DNA from: Verrucomicrobiia bacterium
GTDB lineage: Bacteria; Verrucomicrobiota; Verrucomicrobiia; Verrucomicrobiales; DEV007
DNA length: 64,000 bases
Assembly: GCA_030425385.1 (NCBI GenBank)
Contig: JAUIAH010000010.1
Location: forward strand, 62,001 to 126,000
Direction: 5' to 3'
The notes under the pieces were generated by a model. The model did no database searches. It had not been told where the DNA came from and saw only the letters and a program-made list of their open reading frames with translations. A program made the position numbers and the translations under genes. Below, in pieces: positions 9,387 to 18,589 of this stretch (positions within the stretch are counted from its first letter, which is position 1; every line of letters begins with the position of its first letter).

Positions 9387-9902
9387 ATGATGAACCAGCG
9401 CAAACGGCATCTCAGCCATCTCTACGATCTGCACGCGGAGGCCGTTTACGGCTTCCTTTTGCAGGTGGCTCAAGTGCCCGAAGATGCTCGCGATCTACTA
9501 CAAGAAGTGTTTCTGCGAGTCTCACAGAATCTGAAGCGCGTTCAAGGAGCGCGATCGCCGCGCGCCTATATCCTTAAGATTTCCTGGCACCTTCACCTCG
9601 ACCACAGTCGCCATCGACAGGCCCAGCAGCGTCGCGAACGACGTTTCATGGAGGAGCAACCGAAGATCTACGAAATCACCGAGGATCCCGATGCGCAGGC
9701 CTTTCGGCATCGGCTTCAGGAGATCATGGCCGCATTGCCACAGGAACAACGGGCCGTGGTTCATCTCCATCTTTGGGAGGATCTGACCTTTGATCGCATC
9801 GGAGAAACGCTCGGCATCAGTCCAAACACCGCTTCGAGTCGTTACCGATACGCCCTCACGAAATTGCGCCATCATATGAACACACTTCGCCACCAACTCT
9901 AA
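9387..9902 (+). CDS. RNA polymerase ECF-type sigma factor (stand-alone)
   Basis: A protein of about 171 residues from the ATG at 9387 (a second ATG follows at once at 9390). Region 2 is clear near the start (LYDLHAEAVYGFLLQV, ARDLLQEVFLRVSQNL, AYILKISWHLHLDHSRHR). Region 4 lies near residues 115-165 (LPQEQRAVVHLHLWEDL, FDRIGETLGISPNTASSRY). Length and domain order are normal for the family, unlike the two fused sigma factors to the left. An in-frame extension to 9300 has no family support. The next gene, 19 bp downstream, encodes a membrane-anchored protein that may be its regulator. The stop TAA sits in CTCTAAC, the recurring pentamer of this window. Confidence 0.9.
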   Translation: MMNQRKRHLSHLYDLHAEAVYGFLLQVAQVPEDARDLLQEVFLRVSQNLKRVQGARSPRAYILKISWHLHLDHSRHRQAQQRRERRFMEEQPKIYEITEDPDAQAFRHRLQEIMAALPQEQRAVVHLHLWEDLTFDRIGETLGISPNTASSRYRYALTKLRHHMNTLRHQL

Positions 9903-9921
9903 CTTTGATCCTAGTATAACT

Positions 9922-11025
9922 ATGCGAGATCTTGAGAAACTGATGCGGGCCACGCCTCTGCGCAAACCCGATCCAAGCTGGAAGGCGATCATCCTGAGCC
10001 GGAGTGTGGCTATCGACAGCGGATGGTCAATAGGTGCCAAAGCCGTTTCCTCTCTTGTCTTCGGAGGATGCCTCGCCTGGGGACTCACTAGTTGGCTCTG
10101 GCAAGATCCAGAGTCTAAGTCTCAAGACTCTCCAAGAGCGCATGAGACGAGAAAGGGCGTATCCACAGGATTGGTGTTAGAGAGGGGCCCAAGAGGGACA
10201 AGCCTGGATTGGGACGCTGCCTTGCTGAGCGAAGACGACGAGCGCTTCGATGAATGGCAGGATCCAAGGATCGATGTTGCCTTAGCCGATGTGCATGAGG
10301 TTCTCACCAAGTTCAAAGAAGCCACCTTGCGACGGCTACATTTTCCCGAAATCGTCCCACTCAAGCGTATTGGAATCACGGCGGAAGCCATAGCTGCAAG
10401 GGCGCATGTTGCCCTCGCAAGCGATGGTGAAGAGGAAGCGGCGCAGGCCTGGCAGGATTGCATGACTTTGTTTCGACTGACGCACCTTCTGCAACAGCGT
10501 CAGACCATGGACGCGAAGAAGCTTGCGGTGGGTATTGCGGGTATTGTCATCTTTCCCATCGGAAAAGGCTGGCGCGATCATCGCTGGACAGAAGCGCAAC
10601 TGGCATCATTGCAGGGCCACTTGTTAGGCCTGCGATCCTTGGAGGCAATCGCTGAAGTGGCTGCCCAGCAATCGGAAGCCTTCGAGATCTTCCAGGATAC
10701 ATGGGACCCGAAGTATCAGGTCTGGGTCGGGCTCACGAATGAAGATTGGCTCGCCCTGGGCGAGAAAGATCATTGGCTGCATCGCGTGATCACTGATTCG
10801 ATGGATGTTGATGGACGTGTCCGGCAGACGGCAATCATTCTCGCCTTGGAGCGCTATCACCGGCAGCATAGCGAACTGCCTGAGCAGATCGAGGACATCC
10901 TCTCAGAAATGCCCTACAATCCATGGACAGGAGCCCCTTTTGTCTATGAGAGGACGGGGCCTGATGAAGCACGCCTTGATGGATCGGAAGGATCCTGGAT
11001 GGCGTTCAGGCCCCACCACAACTAA
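9922..11025 (+). CDS. Membrane-anchored protein downstream of ECF sigma factor, possible anti-sigma partner
   Basis: A 367-residue protein with ~40 polar N-terminal residues, one membrane segment at about 43-60 (VSSLVFGGCLAWGLTSWL), and a large C-terminal part predicted outside the membrane. The topology (short cytoplasmic N-terminus, single span, long extracytoplasmic region) and the position 19 bp after an ECF gene are those of an anti-sigma factor, but no zinc-binding HxxxCxxC motif is visible at the N-terminus. The C-terminal part has a stretch seen in PVC exported proteins: a helix (RQTAIILALERYHRQH), then LPEQIEDIL, then NPWTGAPFVYER. A functional link to the sigma factor is inference. 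Confidence 0.65.
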   Translation: MRDLEKLMRATPLRKPDPSWKAIILSRSVAIDSGWSIGAKAVSSLVFGGCLAWGLTSWLWQDPESKSQDSPRAHETRKGVSTGLVLERGPRGTSLDWDAALLSEDDERFDEWQDPRIDVALADVHEVLTKFKEATLRRLHFPEIVPLKRIGITAEAIAARAHVALASDGEEEAAQAWQDCMTLFRLTHLLQQRQTMDAKKLAVGIAGIVIFPIGKGWRDHRWTEAQLASLQGHLLGLRSLEAIAEVAAQQSEAFEIFQDTWDPKYQVWVGLTNEDWLALGEKDHWLHRVITDSMDVDGRVRQTAIILALERYHRQHSELPEQIEDILSEMPYNPWTGAPFVYERTGPDEARLDGSEGSWMAFRPHHN

Positions 11026-11052
11026 CATTCCACCAGACACCTCCTTGAGCAC

Positions 11053-11463
11053 CTACATACATACTTCAGGTTGCTCCTGATTGTTTGTCTTGTGGCGGTA
11101 TTGCCAGAGTGCCGCTGGAATCACTCCGAAGAGGTAGGCGAGCATGTCGAGCCAGCCGAAATGGGTGCCGAGGGCTCGAGAAACGAGTTGTGACAGAGAG
11201 TTAGGATGTTGGGCGAGGTTGGCGGGAATGCCAGTCAGTTGGAAGACTTCAATCGCGGCGACAGCCAGAAGCGCCATGGTGGTGCGGGAAGAGATTGGTT
11301 GACTAGGCCAGAGGAAACCGAGTCCCACGTAAAGCATCGTCGCGTAGAGCGCGTCCCCAAGATACTTGTCCCAAAGAATGTTGCCGATCGGGTAGAGTCT
11401 GGAAAGGAGGCCGACTGCAATGATTAGGATAAGTGCAAGTAGATAGCGTGTGCGAACGGACAT
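11053..11463 (-). CDS. DUF2809-like small membrane protein
   Basis: A 136-residue protein with about four hydrophobic segments. The pattern YLLALILIIAVGLLSR, then YLGDALYATMLYVGLGFL, then an E-x-F-Q-L motif and a final LDMLAYLFGVIPAAL segment fits the DUF2809 family, whose biochemical role is not known. The start lies 6 bp after the stop of the upstream minus-strand gene, so both probably share an mRNA. It converges with the anti-sigma candidate to its left, with a 27 bp gap. Confidence 0.75.
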   Translation of the reverse strand: MSVRTRYLLALILIIAVGLLSRLYPIGNILWDKYLGDALYATMLYVGLGFLWPSQPISSRTTMALLAVAAIEVFQLTGIPANLAQHPNSLSQLVSRALGTHFGWLDMLAYLFGVIPAALWQYRHKTNNQEQPEVCM

Positions 11464-11469
11464 CGTTCT

Positions 11470-11985
11470 TTAGGGGTAGGTGTTCTCTCTCACGGAATGA
11501 TAGGGTATCTTGCTAGTTTCGATATCATTCCGCCAGTCTTCGTTGATGGTCCGTGTCGGGAAGCGGAACCCGTTGGTTTGATAGACCAAGATACATTCAT
11601 CAACGAAGCCGACACTGATGAGATAGTAAGTTCTGTCCGTTGACCTAGAGTCGATCGACGCCATGACCCGACCCGTTAGTGGGTGTAGGTTCTGTGCTGC
11701 GATGCGGTGCTGGAGGAAGATGGTGTCGACAAGGTAGATGACACCATACAGTGTCAAGACAGTGCACAATAGTGGGCGTGATGGTTTCCCAAGTAGACCA
11801 ATGAACGTTAGCAACACGAGAAGAAGATAGAAGAAGAGGTTATGCCCATAGAGAACGAGGAAGACTGGCAGAGCGGCGATGAGGAGGAGCGTGAAGACGC
11901 ATCCACAATATCGAGAGCAGTCGATGTGATTGAAACCCACTTTATCTAGTCCGTAAGTTTGCCATATGTCTTTACTTTGCCACAC
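11470..11985 (-). CDS. Hypothetical membrane protein
   Basis: A 171-residue protein with two to three hydrophobic segments (residues ~28-90: VFTLLLIAALPVFLVLYG, FFYLLLVLLTFIGLLG, TVLTLYGVIYLVDTIF) followed by an ~80-residue soluble tail rich in charged residues. I do not recognise the family. It is the first gene of a two-gene minus-strand unit with the DUF2809-like gene. Its local base composition looks more AT-rich than the neighbouring genes, which could hint at separate ancestry, though I did not measure this. Confidence 0.6.
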   Translation of the reverse strand: MWQSKDIWQTYGLDKVGFNHIDCSRYCGCVFTLLLIAALPVFLVLYGHNLFFYLLLVLLTFIGLLGKPSRPLLCTVLTLYGVIYLVDTIFLQHRIAAQNLHPLTGRVMASIDSRSTDRTYYLISVGFVDECILVYQTNGFRFPTRTINEDWRNDIETSKIPYHSVRENTYP

Positions 11986-12053
11986 AAAGCAAAGATGGCA
12001 AGTGAAGGTTCTCGTGCCCCTTCAGGGCTGTGGCATAGGGGTCACTCTCTAGA

Positions 12054-12073
12054 CCAAAGGCTGAAGCCCTTGG
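12054..12073. repeat. Short near-palindrome in the intergenic gap
   Basis: The 20 bp starting CCAAAGGCTGAAGCCCTTGG is an imperfect inverted repeat. A partly related block, CCCTTCAGGGCTG, lies ~30 bp to the left. Together they look like a degraded copy of a dispersed intergenic palindrome, or a bidirectional terminator for the minus-strand pair. The rest of the ~190 bp gap (11986-12179) shows no gene. Confidence 0.35.
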
Positions 12074-12179
12074 CTGTGTTCTCTAGGACTTTCGGCCCCA
12101 GCACTTAATCTATGTTGAAGCGCTCAGTCTGGGCACGCAACACGCCGCGACCGCCTCCCGTTCATAGGGTTTCTTCTCG

Positions 12180-14381
12180 GTGCGCTATCGCCTCGTTCCA
12201 ATCCTTGTCTTCCTCGTCTGCAGGTTGCCGTTGGTGGCTTGGGCGGGCGAGGTCCCGGAGCCGATCAGCTTCGTCGATGATGTCTTGCCCGTTCTGAGCA
12301 AGGCGGGCTGCAGCGGTTCGGCCTGCCATTCTAAGCCAGCTGGACAGAATGGCTTCAAGCTGTCTGTCTTTGCCTACGATCCGGAGGCGGACTACGCGTC
12401 CATTGTCCATGATCGGCAAGGACGCCGCCTTTCACTCAACGCGCCTGAGCAGAGCCTGCTCTTGCTGAAGGCAACCCAAGCCGTCCCTCACGAAGGCGCC
12501 CAGCGATTCCCGGTCGATTCTAAAGCCTATGCTATCGTGCGGCAATGGATCGCGGAAGGTGCAGTGTATGCGCACCCAGACGATGCTCCACTGGAAAGCA
12601 TTTCGTTGAGCCCTGACAAAGTCACTTTCACTAACGGAGATGCTGAAGTGGCTTTTGAAGTCATCGCCCATTATGCCAATGGCAGGACACGCACGGTGAC
12701 GCAGCTCGCGAGTTTTGAGACGAACAAGGAAGCGATCGTGGAGATCGGCTCCGATGGCCTTGCGCGTTTGTCGGATCACCCCGGCGAAGCCATTGTCGTG
12801 GCGCAGTTTCTGGGCGAGGTAGCCACCGCTCGCGTGATGATTCCGCGTTCGACTTCCAATCACTTGAAAACGCAATTGGCGTCCAAGCCACGCGCGAATT
12901 TCATCGATACGCTTGCCTACCAGCGGTTCGAAGAGTTGGGCATCGAGCCCTCGCCGCGCTGCTCGGACAGCACGTTCTTGCGCCGCGTTTCTCTGGACCT
13001 GATCGGGCGTCTGCCAGAGCCTGAAGAGGTCCGCGCGTTTCTCCAAGATCACGCACCAGACAAACGCGCAACCCTGGTGGACCGTTTGTTAGAGTCCCCT
13101 CTCTATGCCGATCATTGGGCGGTGAAATGGGCGGATCTCCTGCGTCCCAATCCCGATCGCGCGGGAGTGAAGAGCGTGTATGTGCTGGATCAATGGCTCC
13201 GGAAGGTGTTTCGAGAGAATTGGCCCATGGATCGCTTTGCCCGAGAGGTGCTGACCGCCCAGGGGAGCACCCATCGGCATGGCCCCACCGTGGTCTATCG
13301 TGATCGACGCACCCCGGAAGACCTCACCTCGATGATCAGCCAGGTATTTCTCGGTGTTCGGTTAGAGTGCGCGCGTTGTCATCATCATCCCAATGAGAAA
13401 TGGAGTCAGGAGGACTACTACCAGATGGCGGGATTCTTTGCGCAGCTCAAGCGGAAGGGCAAAGGCGTATCCCCACCCATTTCCGGGGGGTGGGAGGTCT
13501 TCTATCACGCGCCGGGTGGCACGGTGAAGCACCCAGTGACGAACGTTGCCTTGCCGCCCAAAGCCCCTGACGGCCCGCTCATGCCTGCAGATCTCAACGG
13601 GGCCGACCCGCGTGCGTGGTTTGCCAAATGGCTTACGGAACCCCACAATCCTTTCTTTGCCAAAGCGATCGTCAATCGCGTGTGGGGCGAACTCATGGGG
13701 CGCGGCATCGTGCATCCTGTGGATGATTTCCGCGAGACGAATCCACCAAGCAATCCGGAATTGTTAGACGCCCTCGCAGAACACTTTGCCGCGCTCAGCT
13801 TCGATCACAAGAAGCTGCTCCGATTGGTGGTCATGTCAGAGCTGTATCAACAGGACTCGCTTCCCACCGCCTCCAATCGCGGGGATCTTGAGAATTTCTC
13901 CCGTTCCTATCGGCGACGGCTCCCAGCGGAAGTTCTCGCGGACGCTCTCGCTGACATCACTCAGATCCCTAACACTTTTGAGGGACTCGCAGAAGGTTCC
14001 CGCGCGACGCAGGTGTGGAATTTCAAGATCGCGTCTGACACTCTAGATGCCTTTGGTCGGCCTGACTCGAGCAGTGACTGCCCCTGCGAGCGCAATCTTT
14101 CCACCAGCGTCGTGCAAGCCCTGCATTTGATGAACGCGGAGTCGTTGCAAGCCAAGCTCAGCGCGTCCGCGGGACGGGTCGCCGCCCTCACCGAGAGCTC
14201 GCGGACACCGGAAGCGATCATTGAGGAACTCTACCTCCTCGCCTATAGCCGCTACCCTTCCCCAGCCGAGCGCGCCTTGGCCCTCGCAGAATTCCAACGC
14301 GAGGGGTCGGACCGTCAAACCGCCACGGAAGACATCCTCTGGGCGCTGCTGAACTCGGCTGAGTTTGTCTTCAATCACTAA
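12180..14381 (+). CDS. Exported DUF1549/DUF1553 protein with N-terminal cytochrome-like and Big2-like domains
   Basis: A 733-residue protein with a GTG start and a signal peptide (residues 1-22, cut after AWA). An N-terminal planctomycete-cytochrome-like motif follows: GCSGSACHSK has the spacing C-x4-C-H and is followed by QNGFKLSVFAYDP, as in this family. Residues ~135-225 form a Big2-like beta domain (ISLSPDKVTFTNGD). The DUF1549 region (FIDTLAYQRFEELGIEPS, RRVSLDLIGRLPEPEEV) and the DUF1553 region (FFAKAIVNRVWGELMGRGIV) complete the usual order. Such proteins occur with DUF1501 partners in PVC bacteria and are suspected to act on polymers outside the cytoplasm; the reaction is not established. 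Whether the C-x4-CH motif binds heme is uncertain. Confidence 0.9.
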   Translation: MRYRLVPILVFLVCRLPLVAWAGEVPEPISFVDDVLPVLSKAGCSGSACHSKPAGQNGFKLSVFAYDPEADYASIVHDRQGRRLSLNAPEQSLLLLKATQAVPHEGAQRFPVDSKAYAIVRQWIAEGAVYAHPDDAPLESISLSPDKVTFTNGDAEVAFEVIAHYANGRTRTVTQLASFETNKEAIVEIGSDGLARLSDHPGEAIVVAQFLGEVATARVMIPRSTSNHLKTQLASKPRANFIDTLAYQRFEELGIEPSPRCSDSTFLRRVSLDLIGRLPEPEEVRAFLQDHAPDKRATLVDRLLESPLYADHWAVKWADLLRPNPDRAGVKSVYVLDQWLRKVFRENWPMDRFAREVLTAQGSTHRHGPTVVYRDRRTPEDLTSMISQVFLGVRLECARCHHHPNEKWSQEDYYQMAGFFAQLKRKGKGVSPPISGGWEVFYHAPGGTVKHPVTNVALPPKAPDGPLMPADLNGADPRAWFAKWLTEPHNPFFAKAIVNRVWGELMGRGIVHPVDDFRETNPPSNPELLDALAEHFAALSFDHKKLLRLVVMSELYQQDSLPTASNRGDLENFSRSYRRRLPAEVLADALADITQIPNTFEGLAEGSRATQVWNFKIASDTLDAFGRPDSSSDCPCERNLSTSVVQALHLMNAESLQAKLSASAGRVAALTESSRTPEAIIEELYLLAYSRYPSPAERALALAEFQREGSDRQTATEDILWALLNSAEFVFNH

Positions 14382-14407
14382 CCAGAAAGAGAGCAATCGA
14401 GAACGTG

Positions 14408-15736
14408 ATGAGTGTATTTCAACGAAATTGTCAGGGTATGGGGCGTCGTGATTTCCTTCAGATCGGTCTGCATGGATTCTGCGGGCTGGGCCTAGCGGAT
14501 TTGTTAAGCATGCAGGCGCAGGCCAAGGCAGCGACGGGAAAGAGCGCCGACACGCGCTGCATCCTCGTCTGGCTCGATGGCGGCCCCACACATCACGAGA
14601 CCTTTGATCCGAAACCAGACGCTCCGGTAGAGATTCGTGGTGATTTCAAACCGATCCCTACCGCCGTTCCCGGGGTCCACTTCTCGGAAGCGGTGCCACA
14701 CTTAGCCAAAGTGGCAGACAAATTCACCCTCGTCCGTTCCATCTGTCACAAAGATCCCAATCATGGCGGGGGCAATCACTACATGATGACGGGCACGCCC
14801 ACGCCGGTGCCCGTGAGCTGCGGTGCCTTCGTCACCTTTCACCCTTCCTTCGGCTCCATGGTGGCCTATGATCGCGGCGTTCAGAACGGCATCCCCTCCT
14901 ACATGTCCTTGCCGCGGCAGTCACGTTCGGGCGGGCCGAATTTCTTAGGGGCCGAACACGCACCGTTCATCATCGACGGCAATCCGGATCGCGAGGGCTT
15001 CCGCGTGCGCGATGTCGTCCTGCCAAAAGCGATCAGTGAAGGGCGCGGGATGCGTCGCCGTGAATTGCGAGCATCGTTAGACCGACTCGTTCGCATCCGA
15101 GAAAGGGAAGCTCAAGATCCCGCCTTGGCCTTTGATTCCTACTATGATCAAGGGCTTGATCTGCTCACGTCAGCGTCTGCACAAGCCGCCTTTGATATCC
15201 AACGCGAAGATGTGAAGATGCGTGAGCGCTATGGTCGCAACGATTTCGGCCAGCGTCTGCTCCTCGCACGTCGCTTGGTCGAAGTAGGCGTGCCCTTCAT
15301 CACCGTCTACAACGGCGGCTGGGATCACCACACGACTATCTTTGACCGGATGAAACGGCAGATGCCCGCTGTGGATCAAGGCTTAGCTGCCCTGATCACT
15401 GATCTCGAAGAACGCGGGCTGATAGAGAAGACTTTGGTCATCCTGCTAGGTGAGTTTGGACGCACGCCCAAGATCAACAAAGACGGAGGGCGTGATCACT
15501 GGCCGCACGCGATGTCCGTGGTCATGGCCGGGGCTGGGATTCCCGGTGGACAAGTGGTCGGCGCGACGGACCGCGACGGTGCCTATGCCAACGAGCAGAT
15601 CCATTCGCCCGAAGATTTCGCCGTTTCTCTCTATCAAAAGATGGGCATCGATCCTCACCAAATCCTCCACAACTCTGTCGGTCGTCCCGTGCCTTTGGTC
15701 AACGGAGGCGCCCCGATTCCCGAGCTCTTCGTGTGA
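14408..15736 (+). CDS. DUF1501 exported protein, alkaline-phosphatase-like fold
   Basis: A protein of about 442 residues. The ATG at 14408 follows a GTG in the same frame, and the start is 26 bp after the preceding gene. The N-terminus has a twin-arginine motif, GRRDFLQIG, which indicates Tat export. The family core is visible: CILVWLDGGPTHHETFDPKP, later WDHHTTIFDRMKRQMP, and GEFGRTPKINKDGGRDHWP, whose Asp/His residues fit a metal site of the phosphatase/sulfatase fold. It is the standard partner of DUF1549/DUF1553 proteins. The stop overlaps the start of the next gene (TGATG). Confidence 0.92.
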   Translation: MSVFQRNCQGMGRRDFLQIGLHGFCGLGLADLLSMQAQAKAATGKSADTRCILVWLDGGPTHHETFDPKPDAPVEIRGDFKPIPTAVPGVHFSEAVPHLAKVADKFTLVRSICHKDPNHGGGNHYMMTGTPTPVPVSCGAFVTFHPSFGSMVAYDRGVQNGIPSYMSLPRQSRSGGPNFLGAEHAPFIIDGNPDREGFRVRDVVLPKAISEGRGMRRRELRASLDRLVRIREREAQDPALAFDSYYDQGLDLLTSASAQAAFDIQREDVKMRERYGRNDFGQRLLLARRLVEVGVPFITVYNGGWDHHTTIFDRMKRQMPAVDQGLAALITDLEERGLIEKTLVILLGEFGRTPKINKDGGRDHWPHAMSVVMAGAGIPGGQVVGATDRDGAYANEQIHSPEDFAVSLYQKMGIDPHQILHNSVGRPVPLVNGGAPIPELFV

Positions 15737-17145
15737 TGCGTGGCACGGCGATTCTCGTTCTCTTGCTCACACTCGCCCACACCACGGCAGATCAACCGAC
15801 GGTGGATGCGTTCTTTCCCGCGGGAGCTTCGCGAGGAGCGACTGTGCCCGTGAACGTGATCGGGAAGACGCATACAGACACCTTGCAATGGTGGGTGAGC
15901 CATCCTGGCCTGACCATCGTGAAGACGTCCGAGGAGAAAGCGCCTTGGCGCTTTTGTGTGGAGCATGACGTGCCCCTCGGTGCGCATTGGGTGCGCGCCT
16001 ACAACGAGGAAGGTTCTGCCCTGCCTCAGCTCTTCCTCGTGGGAGAAGGCAGCGAAAGCCACGAAGTGGAGCCTAACGATTCTCACATCAACGCGCAAGC
16101 CATCGAGTCCTGGCCTACGACCATTCATGGGCGCTTGGCGAAACGGGGTGATGTCGATGCCTTCGCCGTTGCGTTAGATGAAGGACAATCCGTGCGCATT
16201 TCCGTCGATGCATATCGGATCGATGCGCCGATTGATCCCCTCCTCCACATCACGGATGCAGAGGGGCATCAGCTCGCCTGGAATCATGATCGCTACGACA
16301 GTCTTGATCCAGAATGCACCTTTCAGGCCCCTGCAGCGGGTCGCTATGTGATCCTGTTAAGCGGATTTGCCTATCCACCACAAGCGCGCAGTTCCTTTCA
16401 AGGAAGCGCCGAGACCGTCTACCGGCTGCGGTTGCTAGAGCCACTCGCAGAGGAAATAGAATGCCCACCCGAACCCCAAGCGCTTTCGTTTGAGACCACA
16501 ATTCAGGGCGTCGTGTCGCAACCCGGAGAAGTGGATCGCTACGCCTTCGAAGCCGTGAAGGACGAGCGCTACGTCTTCACCGTCAACGCACAAGCGATCA
16601 ACTCACCGCTCGATGCATGGTTAGAGATTCAAGACCACAAGGGGAAATCTCTCGCCAAGAACGATGACGCTTCAGGCGCGGACGCCTCACTCACCTGGAA
16701 AGCCCCGAGTCAAGGTCCTTACACCCTCACACTACGCGATCTCCTGCGCGATGGCGGGCCCACCTTCCGCTACGAGCTTGTCGGATCCAAGGCGCACCCA
16801 ACCGTCACGGTGACCACGCCCGATCATGCGTGGACCGTCAAGCGCGGTGAGAAGGTGGAGATCGCAATCAATCTTCAACGTCGCCACGGACATCAAGAGC
16901 CTGTCATGGTGAAGATGGTAGGATTAACCAACACTTGCCAAGCAGAACCCGTTACGATCGCAGGCGAGGAGAAGAATGGAACGCTAAGCATCACCGCGTC
17001 GGAAGCATGTCCGCTCGGCTCAAAGATCGTTCAAATAGAAGCGGACGGGAAACCCATCCGCTGCGCCTTCAAGGGAGCCACGACCGAGGCAGGCGCGCTC
17101 CATCGGCAGGATTTGAAGCACTTTGTGCTCACAGTAACCGAATGA
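15736..17145 (+). CDS. Exported PPC-domain protein
   Basis: A protein of about 469 residues with a signal peptide (MRGTAILVLLLTLAHTTAD). Two bacterial pre-peptidase C-terminal (PPC) type beta-sandwich domains can be seen: the first begins VEPNDSHINAQAI and continues DVDAFAVALDEGQSVRI, and the second has GEVDRYAFEAVKDERYVF and DAWLEIQDHKGKSLAKNDD. It is the third member of the DUF1549/1553 - DUF1501 set, and its ATG overlaps the preceding stop codon, so translation is likely coupled. PPC domains usually help exported enzymes bind or fold; this protein has no catalytic domain of its own. A GTG three bases earlier is an alternative start. Confidence 0.85.
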   Translation: MRGTAILVLLLTLAHTTADQPTVDAFFPAGASRGATVPVNVIGKTHTDTLQWWVSHPGLTIVKTSEEKAPWRFCVEHDVPLGAHWVRAYNEEGSALPQLFLVGEGSESHEVEPNDSHINAQAIESWPTTIHGRLAKRGDVDAFAVALDEGQSVRISVDAYRIDAPIDPLLHITDAEGHQLAWNHDRYDSLDPECTFQAPAAGRYVILLSGFAYPPQARSSFQGSAETVYRLRLLEPLAEEIECPPEPQALSFETTIQGVVSQPGEVDRYAFEAVKDERYVFTVNAQAINSPLDAWLEIQDHKGKSLAKNDDASGADASLTWKAPSQGPYTLTLRDLLRDGGPTFRYELVGSKAHPTVTVTTPDHAWTVKRGEKVEIAINLQRRHGHQEPVMVKMVGLTNTCQAEPVTIAGEEKNGTLSITASEACPLGSKIVQIEADGKPIRCAFKGATTEAGALHRQDLKHFVLTVTE

Positions 17146-17247
17146 CCTTACCGTTCCCGTGGGAGTTGGAAGCCCGTTGCCATCTCAATCGCCCTTGTTG
17201 AGGAGTAGATTCCTGGTAGATTTACTGACGTTAGTCAAGGAGACCAA

Positions 17248-17745
17248 ATGAAATCCTCACTTATTACCCTATTCATCACCACAAGCATCCTCTGGCTCGG
17301 ATGCACCTCATGCTCGACTAGAACTGAAGACGATGGTCTAACATCTAAGCCAGAGAATATCCTTAGGCTTGGGCCTTTTACTGAAGGGAACGTCATTGCT
17401 GATGTGAACCCTCTGAGGCCCGAGCACACACGAGACCTGCGCGAGGTCGCCCTGAGCTTGCCGATATGGGAGTCTGATAGTGAGGCGGCTATGGAGTGGG
17501 TATACAAGTATTCTGAGGACGGTATCCACGTCGATGAATGGACGAATCCCGCAGATGGTGCTCAGCACGCGGTGACGTTGAAGCGATTGGAGGACTCTGC
17601 CCAAGGACAGTTACGCGTAGAAGTCCATCATCCATCGTTGAAGATCTATACGCCTAGTGGCGGGATCTACTATCCATGGGTGGCCATCTTAGAGCGGAGG
17701 GAAGGCGGGTGGCTGGTCGAGTCTGCCAAGAAGAAAGAAAGCTAA
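17248..17745 (+). CDS. Small lipoprotein, hypothetical
   Basis: A 165-residue protein with a lipoprotein signal: hydrophobic segment SLITLFITTSILWLGC with the candidate lipidated cysteine at residue 19 (a second Cys at 22). The remaining sequence has no motif I recognise. The ATG follows AGGAGACCAA with good spacing, one of the clearer Shine-Dalgarno sites in this window. It stands ~100 bp after the PPC gene and ~50 bp before the ThuA-like gene, so its operon membership is open. The stop codon lies in GCTAACG. Confidence 0.7.
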   Translation: MKSSLITLFITTSILWLGCTSCSTRTEDDGLTSKPENILRLGPFTEGNVIADVNPLRPEHTRDLREVALSLPIWESDSEAAMEWVYKYSEDGIHVDEWTNPADGAQHAVTLKRLEDSAQGQLRVEVHHPSLKIYTPSGGIYYPWVAILERREGGWLVESAKKKES

Positions 17746-17795
17746 CGGAATCTCTCTCTTGCATCCATTCACTCGGAAAGCATAGCCTATCCAGC

Positions 17796-18569
17796 ATGAG
17801 ACTGCGATCCCTCTTCCTTACCGTCCTCGTCATCTGCCTCAGCATGATCTGTTGGGGAGCTGACGGCGAGGCTCCCAAGAAACTTTATGAGGGAGACACG
17901 CTTCAGGTGCTCCTCATCACAGGCGGCTGCTGCCATAACTACCTCTTTCAATCGCTCGCCCTTACCAAAGGCGTGGAGGAACGTGCCGACGTGGAATTCA
18001 CGGTCGTCAATGATGGCGGCACGGGCACGCGCGCCAAGATTGATCTCTATGATGATCCCGATTGGGCCAAGCCCTATGACGTGATCATTCATAATGAATG
18101 CTTCGCCGACACCCAAGACCCTGACTACATCCGCAAGATCACCGCCGGTCACAAAGCGGGCAAACCTGCCGTGGTGATCCATTGTGCCATGCACACGTAT
18201 CGCTCAGCGGAGATCGATGATTGGCGTGAATTTCTCGGCGTGACCAGCCGACATCACGAGCACCAGAGCCGCTATCCTGTCAAGGTGACGAAAGAAGATC
18301 ATCCCGTGATGAAGGGGTGGACACGTGACTGGGTGACGCCCAAGGACGAACTCTACATCGTGGAGAAGCTATGGCCCAAAGCGACGGCTCTGGCGACCTC
18401 CAAGAGCGAGAAGACGGGGGAAGATCAGCCAGTCATCTGGGTGAATGACTACGAAGGCACACGCGTCTTTGGCACCACTTATGGCCACTCAGACGACACT
18501 TTCCGCGACGCGGTGTTTATCGATCTAGTGACCCGAGGCCTCCTCTGGGCTGCTGGCAAATTGGACTAA
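17796..18569 (+). CDS. Exported ThuA-like protein
   Basis: A 257-residue protein from the ATG at 17796, chosen because it begins a clear signal peptide (RSLFLTVLVICLSMICWGAD). The mature part fits the ThuA-like family with a class I glutamine-amidotransferase-like fold: LQVLLITGGCCHNY near the start, DVIIHNECF, KPAVVIHCAMHTY, and near the end GTRVFGTTYGHSDDTF. ThuA proteins are linked to sugar use, and exported PVC versions commonly accompany DUF1501-type genes; the substrate is unknown. It leads a run of four plus-strand genes with short gaps. The open frame extends further upstream, but without signal-peptide logic. Confidence 0.88.
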   Translation: MRLRSLFLTVLVICLSMICWGADGEAPKKLYEGDTLQVLLITGGCCHNYLFQSLALTKGVEERADVEFTVVNDGGTGTRAKIDLYDDPDWAKPYDVIIHNECFADTQDPDYIRKITAGHKAGKPAVVIHCAMHTYRSAEIDDWREFLGVTSRHHEHQSRYPVKVTKEDHPVMKGWTRDWVTPKDELYIVEKLWPKATALATSKSEKTGEDQPVIWVNDYEGTRVFGTTYGHSDDTFRDAVFIDLVTRGLLWAAGKLD

Positions 18570-18589
18570 CATTTCCCCACCATACATTC

